Below the pieces are notes generated by a model that had not been told where the DNA came from, did no database searches, and saw only the letters and a program-made list of their open reading frames with translations. This document shows, one piece after another, positions 1-8,880 of a DNA stretch of 64,000 nucleotides. Source of the DNA: Solidesulfovibrio sp. (lineage in GTDB: Bacteria; Desulfobacterota; Desulfovibrionia; Desulfovibrionales; Desulfovibrionaceae); contig NZ_JBCFBA010000013.1 in NCBI RefSeq assembly GCF_038562415.1, positions 1 to 64,000 of the forward strand, given 5' to 3'. A program made the translations under genes and the position numbers. Positions within the stretch are counted from its first letter, which is position 1; the number at the start of each line of letters is the position of its first letter.

Positions 1-2
1 GT

Positions 3-48
3 CCGGGGGAGGGAACCCCTTTTTTCAAAAAGGGGTTCCCTCCCCCGG
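3..48. terminator. long perfect hairpin, probable bidirectional terminator
   Basis: A 22-bp perfect inverted repeat (3-24 against 27-48) with a two-base centre. It has a GC-rich outer stem and an inner run of T facing a run of A, so either strand gives a stem rich in both G-C and A-U pairs. It lies just upstream of argD and probably ends the preceding transcription unit. A similar hairpin follows gyrB at 53201. Confidence 0.6.
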
Positions 49-73
49 AATTCCACTCCGAAGGAGGTTCGTG

Positions 74-1273
74 ATGAGCGAAGCGTATGACGCGCTCAAG
101 GCGCGGGAGCGGGCGGCGATCATGAACACGTACGGCCGGTATCCCTTGGCCATCGTTTCGGGCAAGGGCTGCCGCCTCTACGACTGCGACGGTCGCGAAT
201 ACATCGACCTGCTGGCCGGCATCGCCGTGTGCAACCTGGGGCACTGCCGCGAGGAGATCGCCGAAGTGGTCGCCGCCAAGGCCCGCGAACTGGTGCACGT
301 GAGCAACCTGTTCACCCAGCGCGAGCAGATCGAGCTGGCCGAGGCGCTGACCGCCACCTGCCACGCCGGCAAGGCCTTTTTCTGCAACTCCGGGGCCGAG
401 GCCAACGAAGGGGCGATCAAGCTGGCCCGGCGCTACATGCGCACGGTCAAAAACCGCGACGCCTACGAGATCATCACACTCACCCACTCCTTCCACGGCC
501 GCACCCTGGCCACGCTCACGGCCACCGGCCAGGACAAGATCAAGTTCGGCTTCGATCCCCTGCCCGAAGGCTTCACCACCGTGCCGGCCGGGGACATCGA
601 GGCCCTGCGCGCGGCCGTTTCGCCGAAAACGGCGGCGGTGCTCCTGGAATGCATCCAGGGAGAGGGCGGCGTGCTTCCCTTCCCGCAGGCGTACCTGTCG
701 GCCGTGGCCGCGCTGTGCCAGGAGAAGGACATCCTTTTGATGTGCGATGAGGTGCAGTGCGGTATGTGCCGGTCGGGCAGGTTCTGGGCCTTCCAGAACT
801 ACGGCCTGGAACCGGATATCGTCACCTGCTCCAAGGCCCTGGCCAACGGGCTGCCCATGGGCGCAGTGCTGGCCACGGACGCCGTGGCGGCCGGGTTCGT
901 GCCGGGCTCCCATGCCACGACCTTCGGCGGCGGGGCGCTGGTCTCGGCGGCGGCGGCCAAGACCATCGCCATCATGAACGACGACCGGCTGGCCGAGCGG
1001 GCGGCCCGGATGGGCGATTTCGCCATGGCCCTGTTCGAGGATGTGCGCGCGGCCTATCCGGACAAGATCGCCACGATCCGGGGCATGGGGCTGATGCTCG
1101 GCATCGAGCTGACCTTCCCCGGGGCCGAGGTCTGGAGGAAGCTGCTCGATCGCGGCTTCATCCTGAACCTGACCCAGGACAAGGTGCTGCGGCTGTTGCC
1201 GCCGCTGGTCATCGAGCAGGAGGACCTCAAGCTCTTCGCCGCCGCCCTGGCCGACGTGCTGGGCGAAATCTAA
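74..1273 (+). CDS. argD: acetylornithine aminotransferase family (class III aminotransferase)
   Basis: PLP-dependent class III aminotransferase of 399 residues. It probably converts N-acetylglutamate semialdehyde and glutamate to acetylornithine in arginine synthesis, in the cytoplasm. Visible family marks are the phosphate-binding stretch FFCNSGAEANE (about 102-112), the cofactor aspartate in CDEVQCG (D225) and the Schiff-base lysine in TCSKALANGLP (K254). Length is normal for ArgD. An ideal AAGGAGG (61-67) sits 6 bases before the ATG at 74; the in-frame GTG at 71 is too close to it. The family also includes succinylornithine and 4-aminobutyrate aminotransferases, but the short length and the sequence around the lysine fit ArgD best. 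No other arg gene is nearby. Confidence 0.85.
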   Translation: MSEAYDALKARERAAIMNTYGRYPLAIVSGKGCRLYDCDGREYIDLLAGIAVCNLGHCREEIAEVVAAKARELVHVSNLFTQREQIELAEALTATCHAGKAFFCNSGAEANEGAIKLARRYMRTVKNRDAYEIITLTHSFHGRTLATLTATGQDKIKFGFDPLPEGFTTVPAGDIEALRAAVSPKTAAVLLECIQGEGGVLPFPQAYLSAVAALCQEKDILLMCDEVQCGMCRSGRFWAFQNYGLEPDIVTCSKALANGLPMGAVLATDAVAAGFVPGSHATTFGGGALVSAAAAKTIAIMNDDRLAERAARMGDFAMALFEDVRAAYPDKIATIRGMGLMLGIELTFPGAEVWRKLLDRGFILNLTQDKVLRLLPPLVIEQEDLKLFAAALADVLGEI

Positions 1274-1290
1274 CCTTCATCCTCGCCGAG

Positions 1291-1331
1291 GGGGTCCGGG
1301 GGGCATCATGCCCCCCGGCCGCCGGAGGCAT
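1291..1331. repeat. 41-bp hairpin repeat, copy 1 (convergent gene end)
   Basis: A 41-bp sequence repeated exactly at 10091-10131. Its core is an 11-bp inverted repeat (CCGGGGGGCAT, one base, ATGCCCCCCGG), followed by GGCCGCCGGAGGCAT. It lies between the converging ends of argD and the radical SAM gene, where a bidirectional terminator would be expected. Confidence 0.7.
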
Positions 1332-1343
1332 TCTTCCGTTCGC

Positions 1344-2831
1344 CTACCGAAACGCCCGCATCACGAACGTCCAGGCGGATTTCAGCACGCTTGTGACACC
1401 CTTGCGCCGGCCCATCTCGATGAGGATGGACAGGCTCTGCCCGGGTTCGCTCAAATACTTGAGCAGCTTCTTTCTGGCCACCCGACGCGAGAAGATGCCG
1501 TACCAGCGGTCGATCTCCGCCGCCGGCAAATCGGGGTAGCCCACCACGCACGCGCCCATGCCGTCGAAGCTGGTCAGGTCCCTGGCCACGAGGTAGCCGT
1601 GTTCGCTGGCCCAGGCGTACATGGGCGTGCCGGGATAGGGCACGGCCTTGGACACCTGCGCCGTATCCACGTCGAGCTCCTCCATAAACGCCATGGACTT
1701 GCGGATGGTGGCCTCGGTCTCGCCGGGCAGCCCCAGGCAGAAGGTGGCGTGGGTGCGGATGCCGAGCTCCCGGCACCACCCGACCACTTGCCGGCATTTA
1801 TCGAGATTGAGCGGCTTGCCGATGGCCTTCAAAATGCCCGGGTCGGCCGATTCCACGCCGAACTTCATGCCGATGCAACCGGCGTCGGCCATGGCGGCCA
1901 GCGTCTCGCGGTCCACGAACATGGCGTCGCCCATGACCGTCCAGGGGACGGTCAGCCCCCGGGCTTTGATGGCGGCGCACACGCCGAGCACGTGGGCTTT
2001 TTTCACCACGAAGCTCTGGTCGTCGAAATAGAACTGTTTCGCCCCGAAGCGCTTGACGCCGTATTCCATCTCCTCGGCGACCTTCTCGGGATCGCGGGCG
2101 CGGTAGCGCGGCGAGGCGTACATGATGTGGCGTTCCTGGCAGTAGACGCAGCCGCAGGGGCAGCCCCGGGAGGAAAGGATGTTGATGCAGGGCGAATACA
2201 GGGTGAAATCCGGGTAGATGGTGGCCGGGAAGTCCTCGCGGTCGGGAAAGGGCAGGCTGTCGAGGTCGGCCAGCAGTTCGCGCCGGGCCGTGACCAGGAC
2301 CTCGCCGTCCTGGCGGTAGACCAGGCCCGGGATGTCGGCGAAATCGTCGCGTCCGGCCGCAAGGGCTTCGACCACGTCCTTGACCGTCATCTCGTATTCG
2401 CCCATGGCGGCGAAATCGAGGCAGTCGTTTTCCTCCAGAAGCGCGGCGGCGGCCACGGTGGCGTGGTTGCCGGCGACGAGCACCTTGCAGCCCGTGTCCT
2501 CCTTGACGGCGGCCAGGAAGCGCAGGTCATCGGCCAGGGTCAGGGCGGCCAGCTCGGTGACGAGGAGGTCGGGCTTGCGGTCCCTCACGGCCACGAGCAT
2601 TTCGGCGTCGGTCAGGTCCATGACCACGCCGTCGAGGCCCGAGCACGAGGCGGCGGTGTCGCGCTTGCACAGGGCCAGGGCGTAGGCCAGCCAGAAGGGG
2701 AAGGGATAGTAGTCGACGGACTTGGCGTAGCCGATGGTCATGGGCCAGCGCGAGCCGGCCTTGATGAAGTGGCGCACCTTGCCGTCGGGATCGACCTTGA
2801 CCCCGGCCAGGTTGGCGAAAAGGACGTTCAT
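1344..2831 (-). CDS. B12-binding-type radical SAM protein
   Basis: A 495-residue radical SAM protein. The N-terminal ~190 residues look like a cobalamin-binding Rossmann domain (LLVTELAALTLADD and VLVAGNHATVAA segments), although no DxHxxG motif is seen, so B12 may be held base-on or not at all. The radical SAM core begins with SSRGCPCGCVYC, giving the CxxxCxxC cluster ligands C224, C228 and C231. The family acts on diverse substrates (methylations, ring rearrangements, lipid modification), and nothing nearby identifies the substrate. AAAGGAG precedes the ATG. It ends facing argD across the hairpin repeat. Confidence 0.8.
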   Translation of the reverse strand: MNVLFANLAGVKVDPDGKVRHFIKAGSRWPMTIGYAKSVDYYPFPFWLAYALALCKRDTAASCSGLDGVVMDLTDAEMLVAVRDRKPDLLVTELAALTLADDLRFLAAVKEDTGCKVLVAGNHATVAAAALLEENDCLDFAAMGEYEMTVKDVVEALAAGRDDFADIPGLVYRQDGEVLVTARRELLADLDSLPFPDREDFPATIYPDFTLYSPCINILSSRGCPCGCVYCQERHIMYASPRYRARDPEKVAEEMEYGVKRFGAKQFYFDDQSFVVKKAHVLGVCAAIKARGLTVPWTVMGDAMFVDRETLAAMADAGCIGMKFGVESADPGILKAIGKPLNLDKCRQVVGWCRELGIRTHATFCLGLPGETEATIRKSMAFMEELDVDTAQVSKAVPYPGTPMYAWASEHGYLVARDLTSFDGMGACVVGYPDLPAAEIDRWYGIFSRRVARKKLLKYLSEPGQSLSILIEMGRRKGVTSVLKSAWTFVMRAFR

Positions 2832-2909
2832 GGGGCGACAACTCTCCTTTGGCGGCCAAAAGCCGCCACGACAGGTAGCACCGGCGCCCCCAAAGATAAA
2901 CCCCGCAGG

Positions 2910-3653
2910 CTAGCGCAACGCGCGCACCCGCACCTCGATGCCGGAATCGGCCAGCAGGGCCACGAGCTTTTGCGGATCCGTGTCCCCGTAGTGATAGGGA
3001 TAGAGTATCCGGGGCCTAAACATCCGGGCCGCGTCGGCGGCCATCTCCGGCGTCATCGTATAGGGCAGGTTCATGGGCAGGAAGGCGATATCGATGTTTT
3101 TGAGGTCGGCCATCTCGGGGATGTTCTCCGTATCCCCGGCCACGTAGACCCGCTTGTCGCCGAAGGTCAGGACATAGCCGTTGCCCCGGCCCTTGGGGTG
3201 GTAGGGCGTATCCGGGGCGCGCATGTGCTTGATGTTGTAGGCGGGTACGGCCTCGATGCCGATGCCGGCGACCGTGGCCGTCTGGCCGTTTTCCAGCACC
3301 ATGCCCCGGCCCAGGACCGCCAGGCAGGCACCGGTCAGCACCAGGGGCGTGTCCGGTCCGCCGATCTTGGCCAGGGCCTCGGCGTCCAGGTGGTCCTGGT
3401 GCTCGTGGGTCAACAGCACCAGGTCGGCCGGCGGCATGGCGGCGTAATCGCCCACCTTGCCGTAGGGATCGATGTAGATGACCTTGCCCGCGTAGTCGAA
3501 ACGCAGCGAGCCGTGGCCGATGAAGGTGAGGCGCAACGGCCCGCCCGCCGTGGCGAAGTCGTCGCTTACCGGCGCGGCCGGCGCGGCCGCCGTGGCCGGC
3601 ACGGCCAGACAGCAGACCATGAGTCCCGCCAAGGCCAATGCTTCCATGAACAT
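2910..3653 (-). CDS. exported metallo-beta-lactamase-fold hydrolase (UPF0173-like)
   Basis: A 247-residue protein with a signal peptide (hydrophobic stretch, then ATAAAPAAP near residue 20-27). The mature part starts LRLTFIGHGSLRFDYAGKVIYIDP and carries LLTHEHQDHLD, the HxHxDH zinc-binding motif. Further family features are the GD in VAGDTENIPEM and the final PYHYGDTDP. This pattern fits L-ascorbate-6-phosphate-lactonase-like or UPF0173 metal-dependent hydrolases, here apparently exported. The substrate is unknown. GGAGG lies 5 bases before the first ATG; a second ATG two codons later is possible. It reads in the same direction as the upstream sigma-54 regulator. Confidence 0.75.
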   Translation of the reverse strand: MFMEALALAGLMVCCLAVPATAAAPAAPVSDDFATAGGPLRLTFIGHGSLRFDYAGKVIYIDPYGKVGDYAAMPPADLVLLTHEHQDHLDAEALAKIGGPDTPLVLTGACLAVLGRGMVLENGQTATVAGIGIEAVPAYNIKHMRAPDTPYHPKGRGNGYVLTFGDKRVYVAGDTENIPEMADLKNIDIAFLPMNLPYTMTPEMAADAARMFRPRILYPYHYGDTDPQKLVALLADSGIEVRVRALR

Positions 3654-3713
3654 GGCATCCTCCGGGGTTTGGCCGACAGTCTAGCAGAGTTCCCGGCCGG
3701 GTAAAACCCCGGC

Positions 3714-6185
3714 CTACTCCTCCCGATGGTGGCTCAGGGTATATTTGGTGGACGGGCCGCGGCCGTCCTTGGTCAGGATGCCGCGGCGCACGAGGTCTTG
3801 CAGGTCGTGCTGGGCCGTGCGCTGGGGCACGCCGCCGCCGGCTTCCTGATAGTCCTGGCGCGTGAAGGGAACGTGGTCCATCAGGGCCCGCAGGGCCTTG
3901 CGCTGGCGGCCGGTCAGCGGCACGTCCAGGGCCGGTTGTTCCACAGCCGCCTCGGCGGGGAGCTTTTCCATGACGAGCTGGCCTTCGACCATCTCGTCCT
4001 CGAAATGGATGTCCTCGGCCAGGATGAGTTCGCGCTCGGCCAGGGCGGCGGCGCGGATGATGCAGTTCTTGAGTTCCCGGACGTTGCCCGGCCAGGAGTG
4101 GGCCTCCAGCTTGTCCAGGGCGCCGCGCGACAGGGCCAGGTCGCCCTTGCCCATGCGCCGGGCGGCCAGGCGCAAAAAATAGCCCGCCAGCACGGGCACG
4201 TCGGCGATCCGCTCCCGCAGGGCCGGCGTGGTCACGGCCAGGACTTGCAGCCGGTAATAGAGGTCCTCGCGGAATTCGCCCGTGGCCACGAGTTCCTTGA
4301 GGTTGACGTTGGTGGCGGCCACGACCCGGGCGTCGAAGGCGGTTTCCTCGTCGCTGCCCAGGGGGCTGATGCGGCGCACGGACAAGGCCCGCAGCAGCGC
4401 CTGCTGCACCCGGGACGAGGCGTTGCCGATCTCGTCGAGGAGCAACGTCCCGCCGTCGGCGGCCAGAAAGGCGCCCTTGCGGTCGCTTTTGGCCTCGGAA
4501 AAGGCTCCTTTGACGTGGCCGAACAGGGCGTCCATGAGCAGGTTTTCGTCCAGCGCCCCGCAGTTGATGGAAATGAAGGGCATGGGCGCGCGGCGGCTGA
4601 GGCGGTGGATGGCCTCGGCGGTGAGTTCCTTGCCGGTGCCGGTCTCGCCGATGATGAGCACGTCGGCGTCGGTGGCGGTGATTTTGCGGATGCGTTCGAA
4701 CAGGCGCATCATGGCCGGACTTTCGCCGACCAGGTCCTCCAGGAGCACCCCGTCCTCGCCCCGGCGCGATTTTGGCGCGATCAGCGCGACCCGTTCCTTG
4801 GCACGAACCGAACGGAGACGTTCATCCTTGGCTTTTATCTCCATTTCCTTGGACATGACCGCCGCGATCAGCCGGTTGATGGCACGTTTGAGCGTGGTGG
4901 ATTCCAGGTCGCTGTCGGGCAGTTCGATTTCATGGAGCCTGCCCTCCAGGCGCATCCGGCCCACGGCCTCGGACAGACGGGCCAGGGGCTTGGTGATGGC
5001 GCCGCCCAGGACGACGACAAGGGCGGTGAGGGTGACGATGGCGCCCATGGTGGTGAGGAACAGGATGTTGATCTGGCCGAATTCCGCCGCCCGGGGCAGC
5101 AGGCTCCTGTCCACGTAGATGATGCCGCCGACCACGACGGGCTCGGCGGCGTCGCCTTCCTGGAAGCGCACGGGCGCGTAGCCGATGAAATCCTCGCTGG
5201 AGGCGAGCTTGGGCGGCCCGAAATCCGGCTCGTTGCGCTCCATGCCGGATTGACCCTGCTGCAGGCTGGTCAGGATGCGCCAGTAGCCTTCATGGCGCGG
5301 TCCGGGCCGAAAGGCGCCATCGAAACCGGGCTTGCCGTGGTCGCCGGACAAGCCGTTTTTCACGTCCTCCACGGACAGCCGGCGGGTCGGGTCCTCGACG
5401 CCTTCGGACTGGAAAAGCATCCAGCCCCGGTCGTCCACGAAAATGCTTTGCCGGTTTTCCGAGGTGCGGCTGAAGCCCAGAATAGGCGAGTGGCTGGAGT
5501 TGTGCAGCGAAAGCAGGTTGCGCACGGAGCGGGCGTCGATGGACAGGGTCAGGTAGCCGGCGATGGCGCGATCCGGGCCGGCCACAGGGGTGGTCAGGCG
5601 CAGGATGGCCAGCGTCCTGGCCCGGGGCGCGACGCCAAGGCCCGTGGGCTGGTAGTAGACCTCGGTCAGATCGGACAGGGCGACCTTGCCCGGAGCGTAT
5701 TCCAGGGCCTTGCGCGAGACCACCAGGGGGCTGTTTTTCGCCTTGTTGGCCACGTCGGCGGGCATCTCCTCCACGCCCTCGTCGGTGCGGATGAAGACGA
5801 ACTGGTGTTCGTTGTCCTCGCCCACGTAGGCGGCCTCGGCGTAGAGCGCGCCCCGGGCCGCGGCCGAGCCTTCCATGAACTCGCGCAACCGCTCCCGGGT
5901 CACCGGCCGATAGGCCAGGGAGAGGATGTCCTCCCGGCAGCCCTGCAGCAGGTTGTCCACCTCGTGGGCCTGGGCCAGGGTCAGGATCAGCGAACTGCGT
6001 TCAAGAGCTAATCCAATGTAATTATTTGAAAAAACGTTGAGGATCATACCTGTCGCCGCCAGGATGGCGATGACGGCCGGGAGCAGGAACACCAGAAGTT
6101 TTTTCCGGATGCTCCATTGGGACAACCCCTCGATATAGCGGTCGCTGGGTTGGGAGCGACTGGCCCGGCGAAACAGATGCAGCAT
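3714..6185 (-). CDS. membrane-anchored sigma-54 activator with periplasmic sensor, HAMP, AAA+ and winged-helix C-terminus
   Basis: An 823-residue one-component regulator. TM1 spans about 29-51, a periplasmic sensor (probably Cache-like) about 52-371, TM2 about 372-397 and HAMP about 398-448. The AAA+ domain has Walker A GETGTGKE (513-520) and Walker B GGTLLLDEIG (578-587). The sigma-54 contact loop reads GAFSEA (560-565) instead of GAFTGA. The C-terminus has no Fis-type HTH; residues about 756-817 (LTGRQRKAL ... GILTKDGRGPSTKYTL) look like a winged helix. It is divergent from the usp-TSUP operon, whose promoter has a sigma-54 site, so it is the likely activator. Probable role: sensing a periplasmic ligand and switching on the permease operon. 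ATG with CCTCC complement 4 bases away. Confidence 0.85.
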   Translation of the reverse strand: MLHLFRRASRSQPSDRYIEGLSQWSIRKKLLVFLLPAVIAILAATGMILNVFSNNYIGLALERSSLILTLAQAHEVDNLLQGCREDILSLAYRPVTRERLREFMEGSAAARGALYAEAAYVGEDNEHQFVFIRTDEGVEEMPADVANKAKNSPLVVSRKALEYAPGKVALSDLTEVYYQPTGLGVAPRARTLAILRLTTPVAGPDRAIAGYLTLSIDARSVRNLLSLHNSSHSPILGFSRTSENRQSIFVDDRGWMLFQSEGVEDPTRRLSVEDVKNGLSGDHGKPGFDGAFRPGPRHEGYWRILTSLQQGQSGMERNEPDFGPPKLASSEDFIGYAPVRFQEGDAAEPVVVGGIIYVDRSLLPRAAEFGQINILFLTTMGAIVTLTALVVVLGGAITKPLARLSEAVGRMRLEGRLHEIELPDSDLESTTLKRAINRLIAAVMSKEMEIKAKDERLRSVRAKERVALIAPKSRRGEDGVLLEDLVGESPAMMRLFERIRKITATDADVLIIGETGTGKELTAEAIHRLSRRAPMPFISINCGALDENLLMDALFGHVKGAFSEAKSDRKGAFLAADGGTLLLDEIGNASSRVQQALLRALSVRRISPLGSDEETAFDARVVAATNVNLKELVATGEFREDLYYRLQVLAVTTPALRERIADVPVLAGYFLRLAARRMGKGDLALSRGALDKLEAHSWPGNVRELKNCIIRAAALAERELILAEDIHFEDEMVEGQLVMEKLPAEAAVEQPALDVPLTGRQRKALRALMDHVPFTRQDYQEAGGGVPQRTAQHDLQDLVRRGILTKDGRGPSTKYTLSHHREE

Positions 6186-6239
6186 GCATCCTCCAGGGGA
6201 ACACCCCCCTTGCGGGATTGGCGCAACACCACTTGTTTG

Positions 6240-6254
6240 GCGCTTTAATAGCGC
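6240..6254. promoter_or_regulatory. inverted repeat, candidate upstream activator site
   Basis: Perfect GCGCT-N5-AGCGC palindrome about 80-90 bases upstream of the sigma-54 promoter. A related AGCGCT lies at 6276-6281, and a second inverted repeat (ACTATTT 6289-6295, AAATAGT 6315-6321) sits in the AT-rich stretch between. The position suits an enhancer for the divergent activator. Function is inferred only. Confidence 0.35.
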
Positions 6255-6330
6255 AAAACACCGGCCCTCCTGTCAAGCGCTTTTTTTCACTATTTATTTT
6301 TATATTATAATTTCAAATAGTTAATCACGC

Positions 6331-6347
6331 CGGCACACCCCTTGCTA
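6331..6347 (+). promoter_or_regulatory. sigma-54 promoter of the usp-TSUP operon
   Basis: CGGCAC-ACCCC-TTGCTA places GG at 6332-6333 and GC at 6344-6345 with exactly 10 bases between, as in the consensus TGGCAC-N5-TTGCA. The expected transcription start is about 6357, about 48 bases before the usp start codon. It faces the divergent sigma-54 activator gene. Confidence 0.8.
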
Positions 6348-6404
6348 GTTGTGGCGCATCGTAATGCCCGACACGGCAACAACCCGAGTCCAGGAGGTGG
6401 GAAA

Positions 6405-6821
6405 ATGCAGATTCTCGTGGCTTTGGACCAATCGCAATTCGCGGCGACGGTGCTGGAAAAGGCCATCGCCCTGGCCAAGCAGGAAGGCGCGAACCTGTCC
6501 ATCATGACAGTGGCCGAAGATTTCTTCGATATCGGCGATTACCTCGATGTCGAATCGTTGACCGATAAAGTCCTCGCCAAGACAAAGGCCGCGGCCCAAA
6601 GCTATGCCGCCACCGCCAAGGCCGCCGGCATCGATGCCAAGGTCGTGGTCGAGCAGGGCGTCTCCCCGGCCGACCTGATCATCGACCACGCCAAGAACAA
6701 GGCCATCGACCTGATCGTCCTGGGCCACCAGGGGAAAAAGGGTCTGCCGCGCTTTCTGATCGGCAGCGTGGCCGCCCGCGTCGTCGCCCACGCACCCTGC
6801 TCGGTGCTCGTCATCCGCTAA
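6405..6821 (+). CDS. universal stress protein (UspA family)
   Basis: A 138-residue cytoplasmic Usp domain. The N-terminus MQILVALDQSQFA is the usual first strand, and the ATP-binding signature appears as VLGHQGKKGLPRFLIGSVAARVVAHAPCSVLVIR in the last 35 residues (G-x2-G-x9-G-S type). Start chosen at the ATG preceded by AGGAGG (6392-6397). First gene of the sigma-54-dependent operon. Such proteins often bind ATP and act as regulators of neighbouring transporters, so here it may modulate the TSUP permease; that link is inferred from position. Confidence 0.85.
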   Translation: MQILVALDQSQFAATVLEKAIALAKQEGANLSIMTVAEDFFDIGDYLDVESLTDKVLAKTKAAAQSYAATAKAAGIDAKVVVEQGVSPADLIIDHAKNKAIDLIVLGHQGKKGLPRFLIGSVAARVVAHAPCSVLVIR

Positions 6822-6837
6822 CTCCAAGGGGGATCCC

Positions 6838-7134
6838 ATGCTTGCGAAATGGAAGGCGCTTCTGGCTGGATTGACCACGTTCCTGCTCCTGGCCCCGGCC
6901 GCGGCCTTTGCCGCCGGCGGCGGCGGCGCGCCCATCGTGATCGTCGCCGACACGCGCAAACTGTCGGGTGTCATGGCCTGGTGGGCCAACCTCTACAACG
7001 AGTCCCACCTCTACTTCACCATCCTGACCGTCATCCTCATTCCGCTTATCGGCGTGATCTTCGGCGTGCTGGCCGACATCATCATGCACTTCATCGGCAT
7101 CGACCTCAAATCCCGCGACCTGGCGGAACATTAA
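6838..7134 (+). CDS. small membrane protein, partner of the TSUP permease
   Basis: A 98-residue protein with an N-terminal signal-like hydrophobic segment (about 8-26, ending AAAFAAGGGG) and a second long hydrophobic helix (about 59-82). The C-terminus is short and hydrophilic. I do not recognise a named family. It is 16 bases after usp and 30 bases before the permease, so the three are very probably co-transcribed; a role as accessory subunit is inferred from that. Confidence 0.7.
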   Translation: MLAKWKALLAGLTTFLLLAPAAAFAAGGGGAPIVIVADTRKLSGVMAWWANLYNESHLYFTILTVILIPLIGVIFGVLADIIMHFIGIDLKSRDLAEH

Positions 7135-7164
7135 AATAACGCCCACGGAAACAAGGAGCACGAC

Positions 7165-8220
7165 ATGGACTGGCTGTATATCCTCATGCCCATCGCGGGC
7201 GTTAAAATCTTCTGGCCCGGCCTTATCATCCTCGGCATCGGCGTGGGCGTCATCGGCGGCTTCTTCGGCATGGGCGGCGCCTGGATGGTCACCCCGGGGC
7301 TCAACATCCTCGGCTTCCCCATGGCCTTCGCCATCGGCACCGACATCGCCCACATGGCCGGCAAATCCCTGATTTCCACCATGCGCCACGGCAAGTTCGG
7401 CAACGTGGACTACAAACTCGGTTTCATCATGCTGTTCGGCACCATCGCCGGCTTCGAAATCGGCGCCCAGATGATCATGTGGCTCGAGCGCATCGGCAAG
7501 GTCGACATGGTCGTGCGCTGGATCTACCTGCTGCTGCTGGCGTTCATCACCTGGATGGTCTTCGCCGACGTGGCCAAGCGCAAGGCCAAGGACCGGGCCG
7601 CCATCGCGGCGGGCAAGGAAGTGGACAAGATGGCCACCGGCCTCGAGTGGCACAAGACCCTGCACAAGATCAAGATTCCCCCGATGATCCACCTGGACGT
7701 GGCCGGCATCTACTGCTCCGCCTGGCTGCCCATCGCCGTCAGCTTCTTCACCGGCTGGCTGGCCGGCATCCTGGGCATCGGCGGCGGGCTGATCCGCATG
7801 CCCTCCCTGATCTACCTCGTCGGCTGCCCGACCCACGTGGCCGTGGGCACCGACCTCTTCGAAGTCATGATCTCGGGCCTGTACGGCGCGGCCTCCTACA
7901 CCTACAAGGGACGCGTCGAGCTCGTGGCCGCCATCATCATGCTCATCGGCGCGGCCATGGGCGCCCAGGTCGGCGCCGTGGCCACCAAGTACATCAAGGG
8001 CTACGGCATCCGCATCGCCTTCGGCCTGGCCGTCATCGGCTGCGGCATCTCGGTGCTGCTGAAGCTGCTGCCCATCTACGTGCCCTCCATCAACCGTGTC
8101 TGCGACATCATCGCCACCTACATGATCCTCGGCCTGGTCTCGGCCCTGGCCATCTACATCACCGTGAAGATGGTTGAAGGCGCCAAGCGCGAGCTCGCCA
8201 GGAAGAAGGCCAACGCCTAG
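7165..8220 (+). CDS. TSUP family permease (sulfite exporter TauE/SafE-like)
   Basis: A 351-residue inner-membrane protein of the TauE/SafE (TSUP) family, which moves sulfite, sulfonates or other organic anions. Two internally similar halves each carry the glycine-rich signature: GVIGGFFGMGGAWMVTPGLN near residue 30 and GILGIGGGLIRMPSL near residue 210. Each is followed by a conserved A[I/V]GTD. A long cytoplasmic loop (about 137-170) separates the halves. AAGGAG precedes the ATG. It sits in a stress-type operon under a sigma-54 promoter, so export of a sulfur anion under a periplasmic cue is plausible; substrate not determinable. Confidence 0.85.
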   Translation: MDWLYILMPIAGVKIFWPGLIILGIGVGVIGGFFGMGGAWMVTPGLNILGFPMAFAIGTDIAHMAGKSLISTMRHGKFGNVDYKLGFIMLFGTIAGFEIGAQMIMWLERIGKVDMVVRWIYLLLLAFITWMVFADVAKRKAKDRAAIAAGKEVDKMATGLEWHKTLHKIKIPPMIHLDVAGIYCSAWLPIAVSFFTGWLAGILGIGGGLIRMPSLIYLVGCPTHVAVGTDLFEVMISGLYGAASYTYKGRVELVAAIIMLIGAAMGAQVGAVATKYIKGYGIRIAFGLAVIGCGISVLLKLLPIYVPSINRVCDIIATYMILGLVSALAIYITVKMVEGAKRELARKKANA

Positions 8221-8251
8221 GAACGCTACGGCACACAGAAAGGAGAACGCC

Positions 8252-8860
8252 ATGCGACAAATGCTGCACAAATTCCTGCTGGCCGCCCTGCCCGTGGTCT
8301 TCCTGGCCGGCTGCGTGGATTACGGCAAAGTGGACCAGGGCCGCACCGTGGCCGTGGACAAGGACAAAAAGACCGTCACCATCATCCGGGACAAGGCCAA
8401 CGACACCAACAAGCCCGACTACAACTATCTGCCGGCCCTGACCTACAGCTTCCCGGCGGTTTCCGCCGAGATGGGCCCCGAGCCCAAGGCCGGCCTGCGC
8501 ATGAAGCTCGACGCCGACAAGGCCGAGGTCGTGCTCTACGATCCCCAGAAGAAGAGCTTCGTGACCATCCCCATCCAGATCGTGGACAAGCAGGAAGGCA
8601 TCGACGCCAGCCATCCGCTGGTCTTCGACACGGCCACCGGCAAGGCCAAGGCCTTCCCGGCCGTGGACAAGGACAAGAAGATCGTCACCATCTACTCCGG
8701 GCGCCAGAAACTGCTCGTCTCCTTCATCCCGCCCGAGGAGTACGTGAGCCTGCCGGCCTCGGCCTGGGATTCCGGCGACGAAATCCGGGTCTATTACAAG
8801 GAAGACGGCAAGGCCCTGCGCCTGATGAACATCACCAAGACCAACATCTTCAAGCGTTAA
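8252..8860 (+). CDS. lipoprotein, DUF4881-like
   Basis: A 202-residue protein with a lipoprotein signal: hydrophobic stretch then LAGC, with the lipid-bearing cysteine at about residue 21. The mature part is charged, beta-rich in appearance and contains two similar segments, VAVDKDKKTVTI and AVDKDKKIVTI, about 115 residues apart, suggesting an internal duplication. I believe it is the DUF4881 type found in Desulfovibrio, from memory. Start at the ATG 8 bases after AGGAG; a longer reading frame upstream runs back into the permease gene. Last member of the permease group before a hairpin. Confidence 0.7.
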   Translation: MRQMLHKFLLAALPVVFLAGCVDYGKVDQGRTVAVDKDKKTVTIIRDKANDTNKPDYNYLPALTYSFPAVSAEMGPEPKAGLRMKLDADKAEVVLYDPQKKSFVTIPIQIVDKQEGIDASHPLVFDTATGKAKAFPAVDKDKKIVTIYSGRQKLLVSFIPPEEYVSLPASAWDSGDEIRVYYKEDGKALRLMNITKTNIFKR

Positions 8861-8880
8861 CCCACACCCCCCGCCAAGCC

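Noticed and set aside
1308-3704. 798-codon open frame opposite the radical SAM and hydrolase genes
   Set aside because: It spans two real genes and their gap on the other strand and has no recognisable domain.
3726-6011. 761-codon open frame opposite the sigma-54 activator
   Set aside because: Mirror of the real gene; composition dominated by Gln, His and Gly with no motif.
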